This document shows positions 33,840 to 34,942 of a DNA stretch of 34,942 bases, one piece after another (the stretch's first letter is position 1; every line of letters begins with the position of its first letter). Both the position numbers and the translations under genes were made by a program. Source of the stretch: Afipia sp. (GTDB taxonomy: Bacteria > Pseudomonadota > Alphaproteobacteria > Rhizobiales > Xanthobacteraceae); assembly GCA_030652315.1 (NCBI GenBank), contig JAUSAX010000081.1:1-34942 (forward strand), written 5' to 3'. The notes under the pieces were generated by a model, which worked only from the letters and a program-made list of their open reading frames with translations, did not search any database and was not told the origin of the DNA.

Positions 33840-34388
33840 CTATTTGCCAGGGGCAGCCGGTGGAGGCGCTGCGGCAGGAGCGGGCGGTGTCGCTGCGGCA
33901 GGTGCGGGGGCGGCAGGCGTGGCAGCGGTCTGCGGCTGCGCCGTCGGATTGATCCAGCAGGCCTGGACACGCCCGTGAAGGGTTTCGGCCACCTTGGGAT
34001 CGATAGTCGCGCCGAACCGCACAACGCAGCGGAACGAGGCTTGGATATGACCGCCGGGACAACCGAACCGTTCATAAAGGTCGAGATGGCGGAACGCGGT
34101 ATCGAGGTCGTCTCGCCACATCAGGCCGACCACGCGCCGTCCGAGCCAGACGCATTCCGGATTTCCTGCGGGGCCATTGATGGCCTGCGCAGCCTCCACG
34201 AATTCGTCGGCCTTGCGCTGGCTATCTTTAGCCGCATCTGCTGGGGCGGCCTGCTTGGGAGCTGTGTCCTGGGCCCGGAGATCACCGCTTTGAGCGATAG
34301 CGGCCCCGATTCCGACAAACAGAGCAAGTGCCGGAACGGCGACTCGCTGAAAAACGGCAACTCGAAACCCGGTACGAACCCGACCCAT
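33840..34388 (-). CDS. Exported hypothetical protein of the glucan locus
   Basis: A 182-residue protein with a signal peptide (MGRVRTGFRVAVFQRVAVPALALFVGIGAAIAQ, cleaved near AIAQ). The mature domain (about 50-140) has four cysteines: NPECVWLGRR, YERFGCPGGH, SFRCVVRFG and RVQACWINP, suggesting periplasmic disulphides. The C-terminal 40 residues are a low-complexity Ala/Pro tail, as in proteins that cross peptidoglycan. GGGGAT upstream of ATG 34388 is a plausible ribosome binding site. It lies between the NdvB-like gene and the divergent GH17 gene, suggesting a role in glucan export or modification. The family is not recognised. Confidence 0.8.
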   Translation of the reverse strand: MGRVRTGFRVAVFQRVAVPALALFVGIGAAIAQSGDLRAQDTAPKQAAPADAAKDSQRKADEFVEAAQAINGPAGNPECVWLGRRVVGLMWRDDLDTAFRHLDLYERFGCPGGHIQASFRCVVRFGATIDPKVAETLHGRVQACWINPTAQPQTAATPAAPAPAAATPPAPAAAPPPAAPGK

Positions 34389-34642
34389 GAAATCCCCGAT
34401 GAATGGCGTGCCAGTCGGCAACGCTCGGCGCCAAACAGATGCCCCGCTATTGCGGCGGAAGATTGCCTTTACCGCAACTGCCTGATTCCAATGAAGGACA
34501 TTTATGTTTTTGTCCAGCAAGCCGGAAGTTTGATGCGGTTTTGGTAAAGGCGTGCGGCGAGAAGACCGGGGGTAGGTACCGGTTGGGGTCTTGGCAGACC
34601 AGCGCTGAGCGGTTATCGAGTGCCTCCCTGGAGGACGGAACC

Positions 34643-34942
34643 ATTTCGCTTCGTACGCCACTGGCCCTTCTGGTCATATCCCTGAGCGCTATTGCCGCAG
34701 TTTGGTGGTGGTTGGCCACGCCGATCATGTTGGCGCGCGCGCCCATCGACCCCGCAGCGAAGCTGGAATGCGTGTCTTACGCGCCGTTCCGGGGAGGGCA
34801 AAACCCGCTCGAACCGGGACTGGTCATCGGGCCGGAGCAGATGGCGGAAGACCTCGCACAGCTCGCCAAAGTGACCGGCTGCGTCCGCACCTATTCTGTC
34901 GGCAACGGTCTCGAACGGATTCCGGAACTTGCTGAAAAAGCC
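34643..34942 (+). CDS. GH17-family glucan protein (NdvC-like), 5' end, partial
   Basis: The last 300 bp hold the first 100 codons of a gene that runs off the window. It encodes an N-terminal anchor (TPLALLVISLSAIAAVWWWL) and the start of a GH17 domain: LECVSYAPFRGGQNPLEPG and QMAEDLAQLAKVTGCVRTYSVGNGLERIP. This parallels the NdvB-like protein's LSYAPFEGAG and LKKLATMTKAIRLYSSTGGVELVP. Annotations in relatives call it beta-(1,6)-glucan synthase (ndvC). There is no ATG or GTG upstream in frame before the anchor. ATT 34643 has a strong GGAGGA site (34630-34635) and gives an expected N-terminus; TTG 34583 would add 20 residues. It is divergent from the exported protein gene. Confidence 0.85.
   Translation, partial: MSLRTPLALLVISLSAIAAVWWWLATPIMLARAPIDPAAKLECVSYAPFRGGQNPLEPGLVIGPEQMAEDLAQLAKVTGCVRTYSVGNGLERIPELAEKA

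Noticed and set aside
1..34942. CRISPR array, prophage, transposase or integron
   Set aside because: No regularly spaced direct repeats, phage structural genes or transposase motifs were seen on either strand. The repeats present are short intergenic palindromes.

Overview
The window looks like chromosome of an alphaproteobacterium of the order Hyphomicrobiales, most likely family Nitrobacteraceae (Bradyrhizobium, Rhodopseudomonas, Afipia, Oligotropha and Nitrobacter relatives). The reasons are the GC-rich coding sequence, the gene cluster gyrA - coaD - two cyclophilins - queA - tgt, a GTTC-N7-GTTC type SOS box before uvrA, an Omp25/RopB-like barrel protein, and an NdvB-type GH17-GT2 glucan synthase. 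The family assignment rests on recalled gene content and was not computed.

Layout. 1-2770: end of secD, secF, then an overlapping pair encoding homologues of the mitochondrial complex I assembly factors NDUFAF3 and NDUFAF6. The secD-secF gap holds two tandem inverted-repeat elements, and an 18-bp perfect inverted repeat brackets the start codon of the NDUFAF3-like gene. 2771-3539: poorly coding, perhaps decayed. 3540-5259: trmFO and a DUF1127 gene on the minus strand. 5744-7217: a small copper-related pair (DUF2946-like protein, YcnI-PCuAC fusion). 7360-12344: mostly single genes: patatin lipase, DUF3597 protein, a Tat-targeted FAH-family protein, two tandem small GNATs, an SPW membrane protein, a 42-residue zinc-knuckle protein and an unrecognised gene.

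12407-17903: uvrA (minus, with SOS box), an outer-membrane barrel gene (minus), ssb and a DUF2306 membrane protein. 18085-27226: gyrA, then kup and a small exported protein on the minus strand, then the co-directional run coaD, exported cyclophilin, cytosolic cyclophilin, queA and tgt. The last two act in the queuosine tRNA pathway. This Tgt lacks the three zinc-binding cysteines usual for the family. 27251-30967: zinc-ribbon protein, cysteine synthase with an orphan BrnA-like antitoxin, a GrdB-like protein with Cys where clostridial GrdB has selenocysteine, several small conserved-looking genes and tRNA-Lys(TTT). 30994-34942: a periplasmic glucan locus with an NdvB-like synthase and a small exported protein on the minus strand, and the start of a second GH17 protein on the plus strand.

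Most of the window is housekeeping. No phage, transposase or CRISPR array is visible. The best candidates for something unusual are the hairpin around the NDUFAF3-like start codon, the zinc-ligand-free Tgt, the tandem CTAGTGG elements, the Tat-exported FAH-fold protein, and the zinc-knuckle microprotein behind a strong hairpin.
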